DNA of 64,000 nucleotides from Colocasia esculenta (taxonomy: Eukaryota > Streptophyta > Magnoliopsida > Alismatales > Araceae), in assembly GCA_014218235.1 (NCBI GenBank), contig CM024759.1, positions 9,378,712 through 9,442,711 of the forward strand, in the 5' to 3' direction. Below are positions 11,716-21,651 of this stretch, piece by piece. Below the pieces are notes generated by a model. The model was not told the origin of the DNA and ran no database searches. It saw only the letters and a list, made by a program, of their open reading frames with translations. The translations under genes were made by a program, and so were the position numbers. How positions within the stretch are numbered: position 1 is the first letter of the stretch; each line of letters opens with the position of its first letter.

Positions 11716-13236
11716 ACTTGATGATGATTAAAGAATGGAAGTTGTATGAAGAGGTAGCAGAGAATTCTTTGTATGTGCCCAGCAGTCAGCGTCGGGCAAT
11801 TCTAGCTGCTAGTGCTGTAGAGCCGTCTTTATATTGGCAGATTATTGAGGCTCAAAGAGCAGATGCAGGTTTACCTGAAATTGTGAAAATGGAAGGAGTC
11901 TCATTGATGATAATTGTGTGGTCAGGCTTAGGGGCAGGTTGTTTGTTCCTGCAGAGAGAGAGGTGAAGCAGCGAGTTCTAGAAGAGGCTCATAAATCAAG
12001 GTACACTATTCATCCGGGTAGTACTAAAATGTACCATGATTTAAGAAAGCATTTTTGGTGGCCTCATATGAAGAAAGAAATAGCAGAATTTGTGGCAAGA
12101 TGTTCTATCTGTCAGCAAATTAAAGCAGAGCATCAAAAGCCGGGAGGTCTGTTGCAACCGTTACCCATTCCACAGTGGAAATGGGATGATATTGCAATGG
12201 ATTTTGTAGCAGGTTTACCAAGGACAAGTTCTGGGCATAATGGAATATGGGTGTTTGTTGACAGATTGACCAAAGTTTGCAGATTAGTGGCAGTAAGTAT
12301 GTCTTGGACAGTGGACAGATTGGCAAATGTTTATGTTGAAAGAATTGTTCCACTGCATGGTATTCCGAAGACTATTGTATCGGATAGAGATCCAAGATTT
12401 ACTTCTGGTTTTTGGAGAAGTTTGCAAAAAGTAATTGGTTCTGAGTTGAGATATAGCTCCGCTTATCATCCCCAGACAGATGGTCAGACAGAAAGAACCA
12501 TTCAGACAATTGAAGATATGTTGCGAGCCTGTTGCTTAGTTTGGGGAGGCAGTTGGGAACATCATTTGGGAATGGTTGAGTTTGCCTACAATAATAGTTA
12601 TCATACCAGTCTTGGGATGGCACCGTATGAAGCTTTGTATGGAAGGCCATGTAGAACTCCATTGAACTGGCATGAAGTGGGAGAAAGGCAATTAGTGGGT
12701 CCTGAATTAATTCAGCAAACCACTGAAGTAGTAAAGCTTATTAAAGAAAAATTGCAGGCAGCTCAAAGTAGGCAGAAAAGTTATGCAGATGTGCGGAGGA
12801 GACCACTTCAGTTTGAGGTGGGAGATTTTGTTTTTCTGAGAGTTTCCCCAAGTAAAGGTATAATGAGGTTTGGTAAATCTGGAAAGCTGAGTCCAAGGTA
12901 TGTGGGACCTTTCCAGGTAATTGAAAGAATTGGGGAAGTGGCTTATAGGCTGGATTTGCCAGCTGATTTTGCAGATGTGCATGATATTTTCCATGTCTCC
13001 ATGTTAAGGAAATGCATTGAAGATCCAGCTCAGATAATTAGATATCAAGGTGGTGACCTGAGGCCGGATATGACCATGCCTGAATATCCGGTACAGATCA
13101 CGGATCGAAAAATCAAGAAGTTAAGAAATAAAGAAATTGAGTTGGTTAAGGTGAGATGGGAAAATAGGTTGGGTGGTGAGGATACCTGGGATTGGCCGCT
13201 GAAATGGCTAAAGGGTATCCCTATCTGTTTGTGTAA
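11712..13236 (+). pseudogene. A: integrase with C-terminal chromodomain
   Basis: Integrase inserts the cDNA. The frame breaks by a missing base at about 11902, then runs open from 11918. It shows the HHCC zinc-binding region (about 11990-12115, ending CSICQQIK), the DDE core (MDFVAGLP Asp, SDRDPRF Asp, TERTIQ Glu) and the GPF-containing C-terminal domain (YVGPFQV). It ends with a chromodomain-like tail (DRKIKKLRNK, VKVRWENR, EDTW). A last missing base at about 13191 scrambles the end of the chromodomain; the undisturbed frame would stop at 13234-13236. Chromodomains of this type are known to guide insertion toward particular chromatin. Confidence 0.9.
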
Positions 13237-13244
13237 GTTTTGTA

Positions 13245-13352
13245 TTTTCTTTTTAGATGATAGTGCTTGTAAAGTTGTGTATGTTTAAATCGTTTGACTT
13301 TGTGTTGTGTTATGAATTTCGAGGTCGAAATTTTCTTTTTAGATGATAGTAA
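13245..13352 (+). promoter_or_regulatory. A: 3' end region with palindrome and duplicated pyrimidine tract
   Basis: TTTTCTTTTTAGATGATAGT occurs at 13245-13264 and again at 13331-13350, the second copy two bases before the 3' LTR. Between them lies AATTTCGAGGTCGAAATT (13315-13332), an inverted repeat with 8-bp arms. No conventional polypurine tract is present; AGATGATAGTAA is the only sequence in its place. Confidence 0.75.
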
Positions 13353-15621
13353 TGTAACGTCGCGTGCTTTTCGGATCCATGCGGATCATGTGCATTGTGG
13401 TTGTGGCGGCCGTTGTGAGGCCAGTGTGAGTTGGGTGTGTGGAATGCATGGTGTGATTGCGTGGCTTGAGCAGGTGAAGAGCAGGGTAGGTTCTGAATTG
13501 GAATAGGACCTGCTGCTGTTCTGTCTGAGTTGGCGGCCAAGGGGTGGTCGTTGACTGTTGGCGTCCAGGTTCATGGACGTTTACATCATGAACTTGGCGG
13601 CGGTAGTTGTGGACGTTTAGTCTGGCGGTGCATGTGGGCGACAAGGGGGTTGACGCCAACCTGTCAGTTCAGCAGGTTATATGTTCACCCGAGGGCAGCT
13701 CTCTCAGCTCACCCTCTCTCCCTCTTGCCCCAGCTTGCTGCCCCCGAGTCTTTGAAGGTTCTAACAGGTATCGAGGAGTGGTGGTCGATCGTGGGACGCG
13801 CGGCGTCGCCGAATTGCGCGAGGAAACGTCGCGGCGTGGTGCAATTCGCGTGGGAGCTCGCGGAGGGCTCGGCGTAAACCGGGGGTTGCGGGAGATTCTA
13901 ACGCGTTCTGAGGTAGGGGACGAACCCTGGTAGCTCCGTAGAAACATTAAAACACATCATAACTACTTGAACCAGCATGATAATCCATGTTTGGATAGAG
14001 TTGCACCATGCGGGATAATGGGTGGTTTGTGTAGTTTAATGTGTAGCATGTATAATTGGGTTGTATTGGGTTCTATCATGCTAGAGGAATAGCATTTACA
14101 TGTTTTTCTGTAATATGAATGAGTGGAAAACTCGCAGGACCGAATTAGGGTTTCTGCAGGGTTTAAGGCCGGGGAACTTGGCGTCAACATCGTTGCCGCC
14201 AAGATCTTCAGCCAGGAGGTTGACGGCCAGAGACCTTGCCGTCTACTTCCTGTAAGCGGCAATCGATGTGGCCGCCTACTCCTATATGAACAGAAATGGC
14301 TATTTATGGTGTTTTATCGTTAATGCGTGGGTGTTAACGTATGAGGTGCACTGAGTGCACTTGGTTTACGTGTTTAGCATACAAGATATGCTGTTAAGTG
14401 TTTACTTTGGTGACTGCGCGTTGTGTACGCGAGTCAGTTGGGTTCACATATAGTGGACCAGTGGTTACTTGTGGTTTGTGTGTGACGTGCACGTGGTTTT
14501 GTGTACATGACGAGTAGTACGACGCCTACCGTGGTTACCTCTCCAGTTGGGTGCCCCAGGTTCTTTGTGAGCCAGGCTGTTAGCTCGGGGCCTTGTCCCG
14601 GTACTTGTGTTGTACCGTCGAGGTCTGTGTCGTCTGACCTGGACACCCTCACTCTTGTGTTAGAGTTGTACGTCCGGCTGAGGGAAAGACGACAGTGGGA
14701 CAGTGACAGTTGTGGTTGCTTTTAGTCACTTGTAGCGCGCTCGTAGTTGGGGGTACGGACACCAGTAGACGTACTGGACCCCAGCTAGTCCTTTTTCCAG
14801 TGCCTCACTCTAGCGAGCCCAGGCCAGGGTCTCTGGAGGTGCCAGGCATGGGCCTGTGACCGTGTGGTTTGCAGGTTGTGGTGTTTTAGTTGGTCTCCAC
14901 AGTTGTTTGACCTTTTTACGTGGAGCGGCAGCTGGACCTTTCGTCCGTGGCTGCGAGACTGAGAGGTGGACCTGTGTTAGTTGTCCGAGTCAGTTTCTGG
15001 TGTCGCGAACCAGTTCACGTGGCTCGTGTTGGCTGTCTCTACTTTGGCTTGTACACCTGTTTGGGTTTGCCGTTTAGTTACTACAGTTGTTTCTCGTAGT
15101 CGACAGACGGTGAGTACTTTTACAGCTTTACTTACCTGCTTAGCTGTTTTATATGTTGTTGGTACTGTTTACTGTTTTGTACCTGTGGTTTGTGGTTTGT
15201 TCGGCTTTGGGGGAGTTCCCTACTGAGCCAGTGACTAGAGAGGCTCACCCCTACCCCCACAGGTGAGGGCGAGGAGGACGTTTCCCGTCCGACGTCCAGT
15301 TCTGGGCCGCGTCGTAGCGGAGCAGGGTCAGTACCTCCAGCGGAGTAGTACTCAGCAGTGTAGCCTTGTAGTTTGTAGCTGTTTACTTTCTTTTGTTGTA
15401 CCTCGGGGTATGCCCCAGGCTCTTGTACACCTTTTCAGTTTTGATGGATTATGGCTATGTAAATTGTGAAAAAAAATTATATATGAAATGTGGTGTGTTC
15501 CTTTATGTTTACACGGACTGTGGTTTGGTTTCCCTTGCGAGGCTTCGGCCCGTTCGCGGGAGGCGGACTCGGATCAAGTGCGTTATTAGTTTAACGGGCT
15601 TGGCCGAGGCGTTCCGCCACA
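13353..15621 (+). repeat. 3' LTR of A
   Basis: Length is 2269 bp with termini TGTAACGTCG and CCGCCACA. The last bases carry one substitution relative to the 5' LTR (CCGTCACA). The hairpin is at 15401-15419 and the U5 module starts at 15532. Confidence 0.95.
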
Positions 15622-15626
15622 GATGT
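15622..15626. repeat. Target-site duplication of A, right copy
   Basis: GATGT is identical to 6223-6227. Confidence 0.92.
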
Positions 15627-16062
15627 TGTGCATAGATTGCTTGTTGAGTCTCTTTAGACTCATCCTTGCTTCGGCGTACAGGTGTGACATGTGTCTCCAC
15701 TTCCGAGGAGGAGATAGTTAGGAGCGACTCCGAGCAAGAGGAGTAGCTTGTGTCGCAGAGATCCGACATTGTAATTTCATTTTTCATAAGTATGTAAACA
15801 ATAAGTGATGTATGTTTCATGGATAATATATTTATTTTAGAGTTGTATTATGTGGACATTTGTATTTCCTTCTTACTATATGGACTGTGGATAGAATGAT
15901 GATGATGGAATAAGATTAATTTATTTTATTTCCGCTGTAATCTTCTATTATTCGTGTACATCTCAATCTAGTGTTAGTGTTGGGTAAATGTCCCATTGTG
16001 ACGGCATTCATTATACCGATGTGGATTGGTATAATCGTACCAGTATAGGGAGGGTCGTTACA
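15627..16062 (+). mobile_element. Right part of LTR-like sequence K
   Basis: This noncoding sequence ends in GGGTCGTTACA at 16062, where it abuts the integrase of the minus-strand element F. It continues the segment left of element A. The five bases after 16062 (ATCTA) do not match any TG-adjacent word on the left that I could find, so K is not proven to be a clean insertion. Confidence 0.42.
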
Positions 16063-16600
16063 ATCTATCTGTATGTCCATCAGTCTGGGGATGAAAGGTG
16101 GTGCTGAATTTCAACTTGGTCCCCAAAGCTTCCTACAATTCCTTCCACAAATACAAAGTGAACCTTGCATCCCGATCAGAGATAATATCCTTTAGAATTC
16201 CATGCAATCGAACAATCTTCTTTAAATATAATGCTGCCATGACATTGACAGACCATTTGCTTTTTACAGCCAGAAAATGTGTTGATTTGGTAAGTCAATC
16301 AATTATTACCCATATGGCATGATATCCACCACGAGTTTTGAGTAATCCAGTGATAAAACCCATACCCACGCTATCCCATTTCCATTTGGGGATCTCCAAA
16401 GGTTTCAATTTTCTTGCAGGTTTCAGATGCTCTGCCTTAATCTTTTGGCAGGTCAAGCATTTAGCTACAAAATTTGCAATGTCCTTCTTCATATTACACC
16501 ACCAAAAAAATTTCTTGAGATCTTGGTACATTTTGACAGTTCTAGGGTGTATGGTGTAATAAGTCCAGTGAGCTTCTTCCAATATTTTCTTCTTAATCAC
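16063..16600 (-). pseudogene. F: integrase remnant (zinc-binding domain and part of core)
   Basis: The minus frame at 16295-16600 shows the HHCC region (EEAHWTYYTIHP, CLTCQKIK) and the start of the core. At the first catalytic position it reads MGFITGL where active integrases have MDF, so the Asp is lost. Below 16295 the reading continues in pieces down to a PQTDGHTDR-like end at 16063, just where the third catalytic residue (Glu) would come. It is a non-functional fragment. Confidence 0.85.
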
Positions 16601-16698
16601 TGAATCGTCCAGAATCGAAGATTCCCTTACGAATCAATGCAAAAATCAGAATAGGAGTTTAAGTTATCCTTGATTTCTATCAACATGGGATCATTGTC

Positions 16699-17395
16699 TT
16701 ATTGTGCTTTGATTTGTGACAAAAGGTCAGATTGGATTTTCAGGTTTATTTTGAGGTTTACAATCATGACCTTATCTTTCTGTGGTTTGGTTTCTATATT
16801 TAGTGTAGAGAATTCTTCCAAAATTCTCCATTCTCTTACCATCAAACATGCCATCTGAGCCACAGGGTTTCTATTGAGAGCATCGGCAACAGTGTTGCCC
16901 TGTTCAAGATGGTTCTCAATTTTAAAATCATAATCTTTGATAAATTCCAACCATCTTCTTCGTCTCATGTTCATTTCTTTTTGTGAAAACAAGTACTTCA
17001 AGCCCTGATGATCAGAGTATACAATAAATTGGCTGCTGTAAAGATAATGTCTCCACAACTTCAAAGCAAAAATTACTGCCGCAAGTTCCAAGTCATGACC
17101 TGGATAGTTATTCTCATGGTTCCTCCACTGTCTAGATGCATAAGCAATGACCTTTCTTTCCTGCATTAAAACACATCCCCAGTCCAATGGTTGAAGCATC
17201 TGTGTAAACTTCAAAACTTTTTCCTGCTATGGGTAAAGTTAGAACTGGTGTAGAGGTCAGACATTCCTTCAATCTTTGGAAGGCATACTCACGTTCATTA
17301 TTCAATATGAAAGGTACTTCCTTCCAAGTTAGTTGAGTAAGTGGTGAAGCAATTTTAGAGAAGTCTTTGACGAATTGGCAACAGTAATTAGCCAA
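16699..17395 (-). pseudogene. F: RT thumb/connection and RNase H remnant
   Basis: Two overlapping frames (17132-17395 and 16699-17214) cover the end of RT (QFVKDFSKIASPLTQLTWK) and RNase H (VYTDAS, then KVIAYASRQ, GHDLELAAVIFALKLWRHY, YSDHQGLKYLFSQ, NTVADALNR). A frameshift at about 17170 separates the first RNase H Asp from the rest. The catalytic residues are otherwise visible. Confidence 0.87.
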
Positions 17396-17524
17396 ACCTA
17401 GAAAACTTCGGACTTTAGTAAGAGTCTGAGGTTGTTCCCAATGCTAGATGGCCTCAATCTTGGAAGAATCCACAGCCAATTCATCTCTAGAAATAACATG
17501 ACCCAAAAATGTTACTTGCTCCAT

Positions 17525-18310
17525 CTAGAATCTGCACTTACTGAACTTGGCATATAACTTATGATCCCTTAATAATTGTAAGGAAATTTGCAGATGTGCC
17601 TCATGCTCCTTTACATTTTTTGAATAAACCAAGATATCGTCGATAAATACAACAATGAACTGATCTAAGTGCAGTCTGAAGATATCATTCATTAATCGCA
17701 TAAATGCAGTAGGGGCATTCATTAATCCAAATGGCATCACAACAAATTCATAATGTCCATACCTGCTATGAAAAGTTGTCTTGTGGATATCCTCATCCTG
17801 AATCCTCAATTGGTGATATCCAGACCTGAGATCAATTTTTGAATAATATTGAGCTTCTGACAACTGATCAAACAAGTCATCAATCCAGGGAAGTGGATAT
17901 TTATTCTTGATTGTGAGTTGATTCAGTTGTCCATAATCTATACATAACCGTAAGGTTCCTTCCTTCTTCTTGACAAATAGTACTGAAGTACCTCAGGGAG
18001 ATGTACTGGGTCTGATAACCCCTTTATCAATCAATTCTTTGAGTTGTCTCTTTAATTCCTTCAATTCCTTGACGAACATTCGATATGGTGCTCGAGAAAC
18101 TGGTGTAGCCCCAGGAATTAATTCAATAGTGAAGTTTACTTCCCTATTAGGAGGTAAACCAGGCAGTTCTTTGGGAAATACATCAGGAAAATCTCGAACT
18201 ATGGGAACATGCTCTAAGCTCAAGATAGTCTGATTTATTCTTATTACTGATGCTAAGTAACCATGACATTTATTCTTCACCAATTTATATGCTTTAACTG
18301 CAGATATCAA
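17525..18310 (-). pseudogene. F: reverse transcriptase remnant
   Basis: The frame at 17993-18310 gives the protease-RT linker and the RT start (FPDVFPKELPGLPPNREV, APYRM). The frame at 17525-17875 gives SKIDLRSGYHQLRI, MPFGLMNAP and the catalytic FIDDILVYS. About 115 bp between them carry the fingers with stops. The catalytic Asp pair survives, but the protein cannot be made as one chain. Confidence 0.88.
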
Positions 18311-18375
18311 TGGTATGCCACATGTACAAGGATTCTTAAACTTACTGATGGAATCTCCTTGCCCCCAAAGGTTAT

Positions 18376-18726
18376 CTATCTAGAATGGCAATCCACTCCA
18401 ACTTGATGTTCGGATAGCCAGTCAGGCCCAAGGATCACATCGTAATCCCACATGTCTAGGCATATTAAATCTCCAGGAAAGTTATGACCTTCAATGATGA
18501 TGGAACTAGCTGGGCAGTAGCATATAAGTTCCTTCCTCTTACTAAGAGGCATGGCAACCTCAAATTTTTCTAGTAGTGGAATTAAGTGTTCTTCGAATGA
18601 TCTAGCAAATATTTGACTAACAAAGAAATGTGTGGCTCCAGAATCAAATAAAACATAGGCAGGTTTTGAGTTCAAAATAATTGTACCTTCCATAAGCCTG
18701 CCTTCATCTTGAGATTTGGATTCCAT
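18376..18726 (-). pseudogene. F: aspartic protease remnant
   Basis: This open piece of 116 residues contains the active-site motif LFDSGATHFFVS and the DYDVILGPDWL motif that normally closes the fold. It is a standard single-domain Ty3 protease, bounded by stops on both sides. Confidence 0.86.
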
Positions 18727-18768
18727 CCCTTGAATAGCTTGCAGTCGTCCTTGCCTAGGCCTGGGATT

Positions 18769-19101
18769 CTATGAAGAGGGTGCCTTAGACAAGAGAGGGC
18801 AATCGAGAATCTGATGTTGATTGTTTCCACAGCACAGACAAGCTTCTAGTCTCTTCCAACAATTCTCTGCTTTATGTCCACGGAGGTGGCAATAATGACA
18901 AACATCCTTAACTTCAGCCACACTCTTTACCATCTTCTTGATAGGTTGTTGAGGCCTAGATGCATTCTCTGCCTCGAACTTCCTTTTACGCTCTCCGACG
19001 ACATAGCTTCCACTAGTTTTTCCTGAAATTTTCTCCACCATTTTAGTGGCAACTTCAAAGGGTAAAACCCGTTTAACCATCTCAGCATAAGTGGTAATCA
19101 A
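18769..19101 (-). pseudogene. F: gag C-terminus with two zinc knuckles
   Basis: The 110-residue frame has a basic stretch (GERKRKFE) followed by two CCHC knuckles, CHYCHLRGHKAENC and CLCCGNNQHQILDC. Two knuckles contrast with the single one in A, B and C, so F belongs to a different lineage within Ty3/gypsy. Confidence 0.85.
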
Positions 19102-19726
19102 GTGAGGGGTTAGCTAAGTGATATACAACGGGCGTAAGCCATTCAGGAATCTCTTTGCTTTCAACTTTTTCAGTGGCGATCATGTGAGGGGCATACCTCG
19201 ATAATCGAGCAAATTGTGCCTCATACTTAGCTACTGATAAACCTCGCTGCTTCAAATTAATAAACTTCATGGCTTTCTTTTCTTGGACCACCTCAGAGAA
19301 ATATTGTTCATTGAATAACTCAACAAACTCCTCCCAGGATAGTTGATCTGCATCTCCTACGATAGTTTCCATGGTTTCCCACCAAGCCTGAGCATCCCTA
19401 TCCAATTGAAATGTAGCCAAACGAATTTTATCTTCCTCTTGGCACCGGATAGCTTTAAAAATTCTCGTGATTTCTTTGACCCAATTATCATCCTCATCGG
19501 GGTTGGTACTTCCATAAAAACAAGGGAGATTTAGGCTGCGAAACTCCTTGAAGATGTTGATTCCGTTGCGTGAGTTGTTTTGGGCTACCATTTTTAGTGC
19601 TTGTGTTATGCCGTCCACTGTATTCTCCATCCTCCTCCACGCTTCACCTCTTCCATCCATAATTAGTTCAGAAGAAAATCTAAGATGTTCAAAATATCGT
19701 ATGTTAATCTTGCAACCCATGTCCAA
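19082..19726 (-). pseudogene. gag: F: gag capsid region
   Basis: The 214-residue frame holds the retrotransposon capsid domain: NLPCFYGSTNPDEDDNWVKEI, IRLATFQLDRDAQAWWE, WEEFVELFNEQYF and KYEAQFARLSRYAPHMI. The likely original start is an internal ATG (MDGRGEAW, near 19660) rather than the first ATG. The frame overlaps the zinc-knuckle frame by 20 bases in another phase, which marks a frameshift. Confidence 0.86.
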
Positions 19727-20049
19727 AAGTTGGCATAACTAGAGATTCTATTATACATTCTATTTGATACATGATTTTTGCTAATTAAGTAAGAATTTAC
19801 ATCAGCTTCTAAAAGAGAAATCCTCCCTCCACAACATCTTCACATCTTTACACAAGTTAGCTATCTACCATAATTACTATTATACAGGAGGGAGGTACAA
19901 AAGGGTGAGTCCTATGGTTTCTTTTTAGTTCACTGGCGGGTAGTAGACCCGGAAGACTGATCTTGGGCATCTTCCTAGTTGAAATATAATTCTCTGGCGG
20001 CTTCGGTCATAACATCCCAATATACCTCTACTTGGTGTAACAAAAAATC

Positions 20050-20265
20050 CTAACCATCCTTTAAATTGTCTAATTTATTCATAACCGTAGTCATGGCTGC
20101 TAGAGATGCAGGGGGGTTTCCTGCCATGAACGCCATACTGGTCAAATTTAAAACTTCTTCTTTGATTCTTAGATGGGCTTCACGCTGGGCTTGGGCGTAA
20201 AGCTCGATATCCTGATGTAATAATTCCATAGAAAGCAGCAAGCATTCACGTGCATTGGTGTCCAT
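20050..20265 (-). pseudogene. F: short frame upstream of gag, unassigned
   Basis: A 71-residue frame, predicted helical and Met/Leu/Ala-rich, lies between the PBS-like site and gag. It could be a remnant of the gag N-terminus or leader. I recognise no domain. Confidence 0.3.
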
Positions 20266-20381
20266 TCTGTTACAGGCAGCATGTTAATTTGCATAAAAGA
20301 AGATAATCACAACTATTTCTAGTACTAACTTCCCAATTTCTACCCATCTCACAGGTTAATTTCCAGGGTTAGCGAAACTCC

Positions 20382-20393
20382 TCTCTAATACCA
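20382..20393 (-). other. F: degenerate initiator-Met PBS
   Basis: The minus strand reads TGGTATTAGAGA, 10 of 12 matches to TGGTATCAGAGC, at the expected place upstream of gag. Beyond it the sequence looks like an LTR end. Confidence 0.6.
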
Positions 20394-21190
20394 AGAAATC
20401 CGTCACGTCCTACTCATTGACTATTTTTCGGATATAACAGAAGATTCGATAAAGCAATAAAGACTTCATCTATAAACATAAGGCAGCGGAATAGTTCATT
20501 ACATGAGTTGGAGTTGGTAGTTTCAAGTTTAGTATATACAACAGATTAGGGGGGCAAGGTCTAAAGGACGCAGAGTTTCTAAAATTAACGTTCACTCGGC
20601 GCACTATCCCCTAGAGAGTTAGTCCCATCAGAGATGCCTGAAATGAAAGTAGGGAAAACATGAGCAATTTTGCTCAGTAAGAAATTTCCTTTAACAATAA
20701 AAGTATGGCCTGAAGGTAGCAATGAAAGAAAACATGCATACCAGTCAATGAGGGAATATGAATTGCTATACACAATGATGCCGTAATGCAGTCAAATGAT
20801 GATATTATAATAGAACTTGCCCTAAACCAAATAGTAATGAAACTCATGCTATAATATAGTTCATGGAAATGTAGACTAAATTTAGCAGTAGATGGTGTCA
20901 TGTCGAACACCCAGTAGATTCATTTCGATTGGCACATATTCGAATTGTACGATTCAGTAATCGATTCGAGTGCTCCTCCCAGGACTGGATCGGCCCCATT
21001 TGCACAGGCATTAGTTCAGTATAGTCCGAAGACTCAAGTGTAGACACCCGATTCTGGCCTATGAGTCGAACCATATTTCTTCTTCTCTAAATATGCCCCA
21101 AGTTGGTCATTCTCTTGAGCCCATTTATTGGCCAATTCTTGAGCCTATTAAGTTCAATTCTTAGTATGTCTCGTCTAAATATCACTTCAG
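20394..21190 (-). mobile_element. F: probable 5' LTR remnant
   Basis: Noncoding sequence adjoins the PBS-like site on the LTR side. AAGGCAGCGGAATAG near 20480 is a word often seen near the ends of plant gypsy LTRs. The far end is not defined; 21190 is a rough limit. Confidence 0.4.
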
Positions 21191-21567
21191 AGTCCTCATT
21201 CTAACAATTTCCTAGGGTTTCAACCATCAGTCCTTAACACAACGGCCTTTGGCGATGCGTTCATATCAATTGGTGACCAGGAGAATCGATTGGCCATAAG
21301 GCGACGACCTTGGACGACGCATTCATATCGTGACGGCCTATGGCAACGCATTAATGACAATCGATCATTGGCTACCGATTTCTGATCATGGAACCGATTG
21401 GTGACAACCTTGTTCTGACGGGTCTTGGTGTCACGTTCATATCGATTGATCCTTGCTGAATCGATCATTGTCCTCTTTTAATCGATTATTGATCATTGAC
21501 GTGACCATCTTGGTCTTCGCGACAGCCCATACATATCCATTCACGTGCCTTCAGTGTCGCAACCACC
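21191..21567 (+). mobile_element. Probable left part of the LTR of element J
   Basis: This sequence precedes solo LTR E and becomes contiguous with 32449 onward once E and B are removed. Both sides share TCGCGACA-type words. It contains degenerate repeats of about 60 bp with CGCRTTCATATCG and ATCGATTG words between 21240 and 21480. The LTR start is not identified. Confidence 0.33.
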
Positions 21568-21572
21568 GTGGC
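21568..21572. repeat. Target-site duplication of E, left copy
   Basis: GTGGC directly precedes the terminal TG of minus-strand solo LTR E. The same word follows its other end at 32449-32453. Confidence 0.88.
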
Positions 21573-21646
21573 TGTAGCGGTCCTCGCCGTTCAAACTCGT
21601 TAACCTAATAACGAGCTTGACCCGACTCTGCCTCTCGCGAACGAGC

Positions 21647-21651
21647 CGTAG
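21647..21651. repeat. Target-site duplication of B, left copy
   Basis: CGTAG lies directly before the 5' LTR of B and is repeated at 30420-30424. The target is the U5 module of LTR E. Confidence 0.92.

Larger units (their letters stand above)
6228..15621 (+). mobile_element. Element A: complete Ty3/gypsy chromovirus (Tekay/Del-like)
   Basis: This 9394-bp element has LTRs at 6228-8489 and 13353-15621, an initiator-Met PBS, gag, protease, RT, RNase H, integrase and a chromodomain, and a perfect 5-bp TSD (GATGT). By eye the two LTRs differ at about 15 substitutions and 8 small indels, about 0.7% substitution, so the insertion is young. Gag-pol is interrupted at six places by apparent one-base deletions relative to copies B and C, with no premature stop in the underlying frame. 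It sits inside LTR-like sequence K. The chromovirus call rests on the integrase C-terminus; the Tekay/Del assignment is from family knowledge. Confidence 0.95.
16063..20395 (-). mobile_element. Element F: decayed Ty3/gypsy element, internal region
   Basis: In minus orientation the order is PBS-like site, gag, zinc knuckles, protease, RT, RNase H and integrase, which is the Ty3 order. The coding region is cut into at least eight short frames by stops and indels, so it is far older than A, B or C. The integrase is truncated at 16063, where K begins. The RT resembles chromovirus RTs, but no chromodomain remains to confirm the clade. Confidence 0.88.

Noticed and set aside
6228..15621. Endogenous pararetrovirus or enveloped virus
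   Set aside because: The gene order is gag-PR-RT-RH-INT with LTRs, integrase, chromodomain and TSD. There is no movement, coat or envelope protein. It is an LTR retrotransposon.
4732..16062. K as a complete solo LTR starting at 4732 (TGACAG)
   Set aside because: The five bases before it (GGGCA) do not match those after 16062 (ATCTA), and no alternative start with a matching TSD was found.
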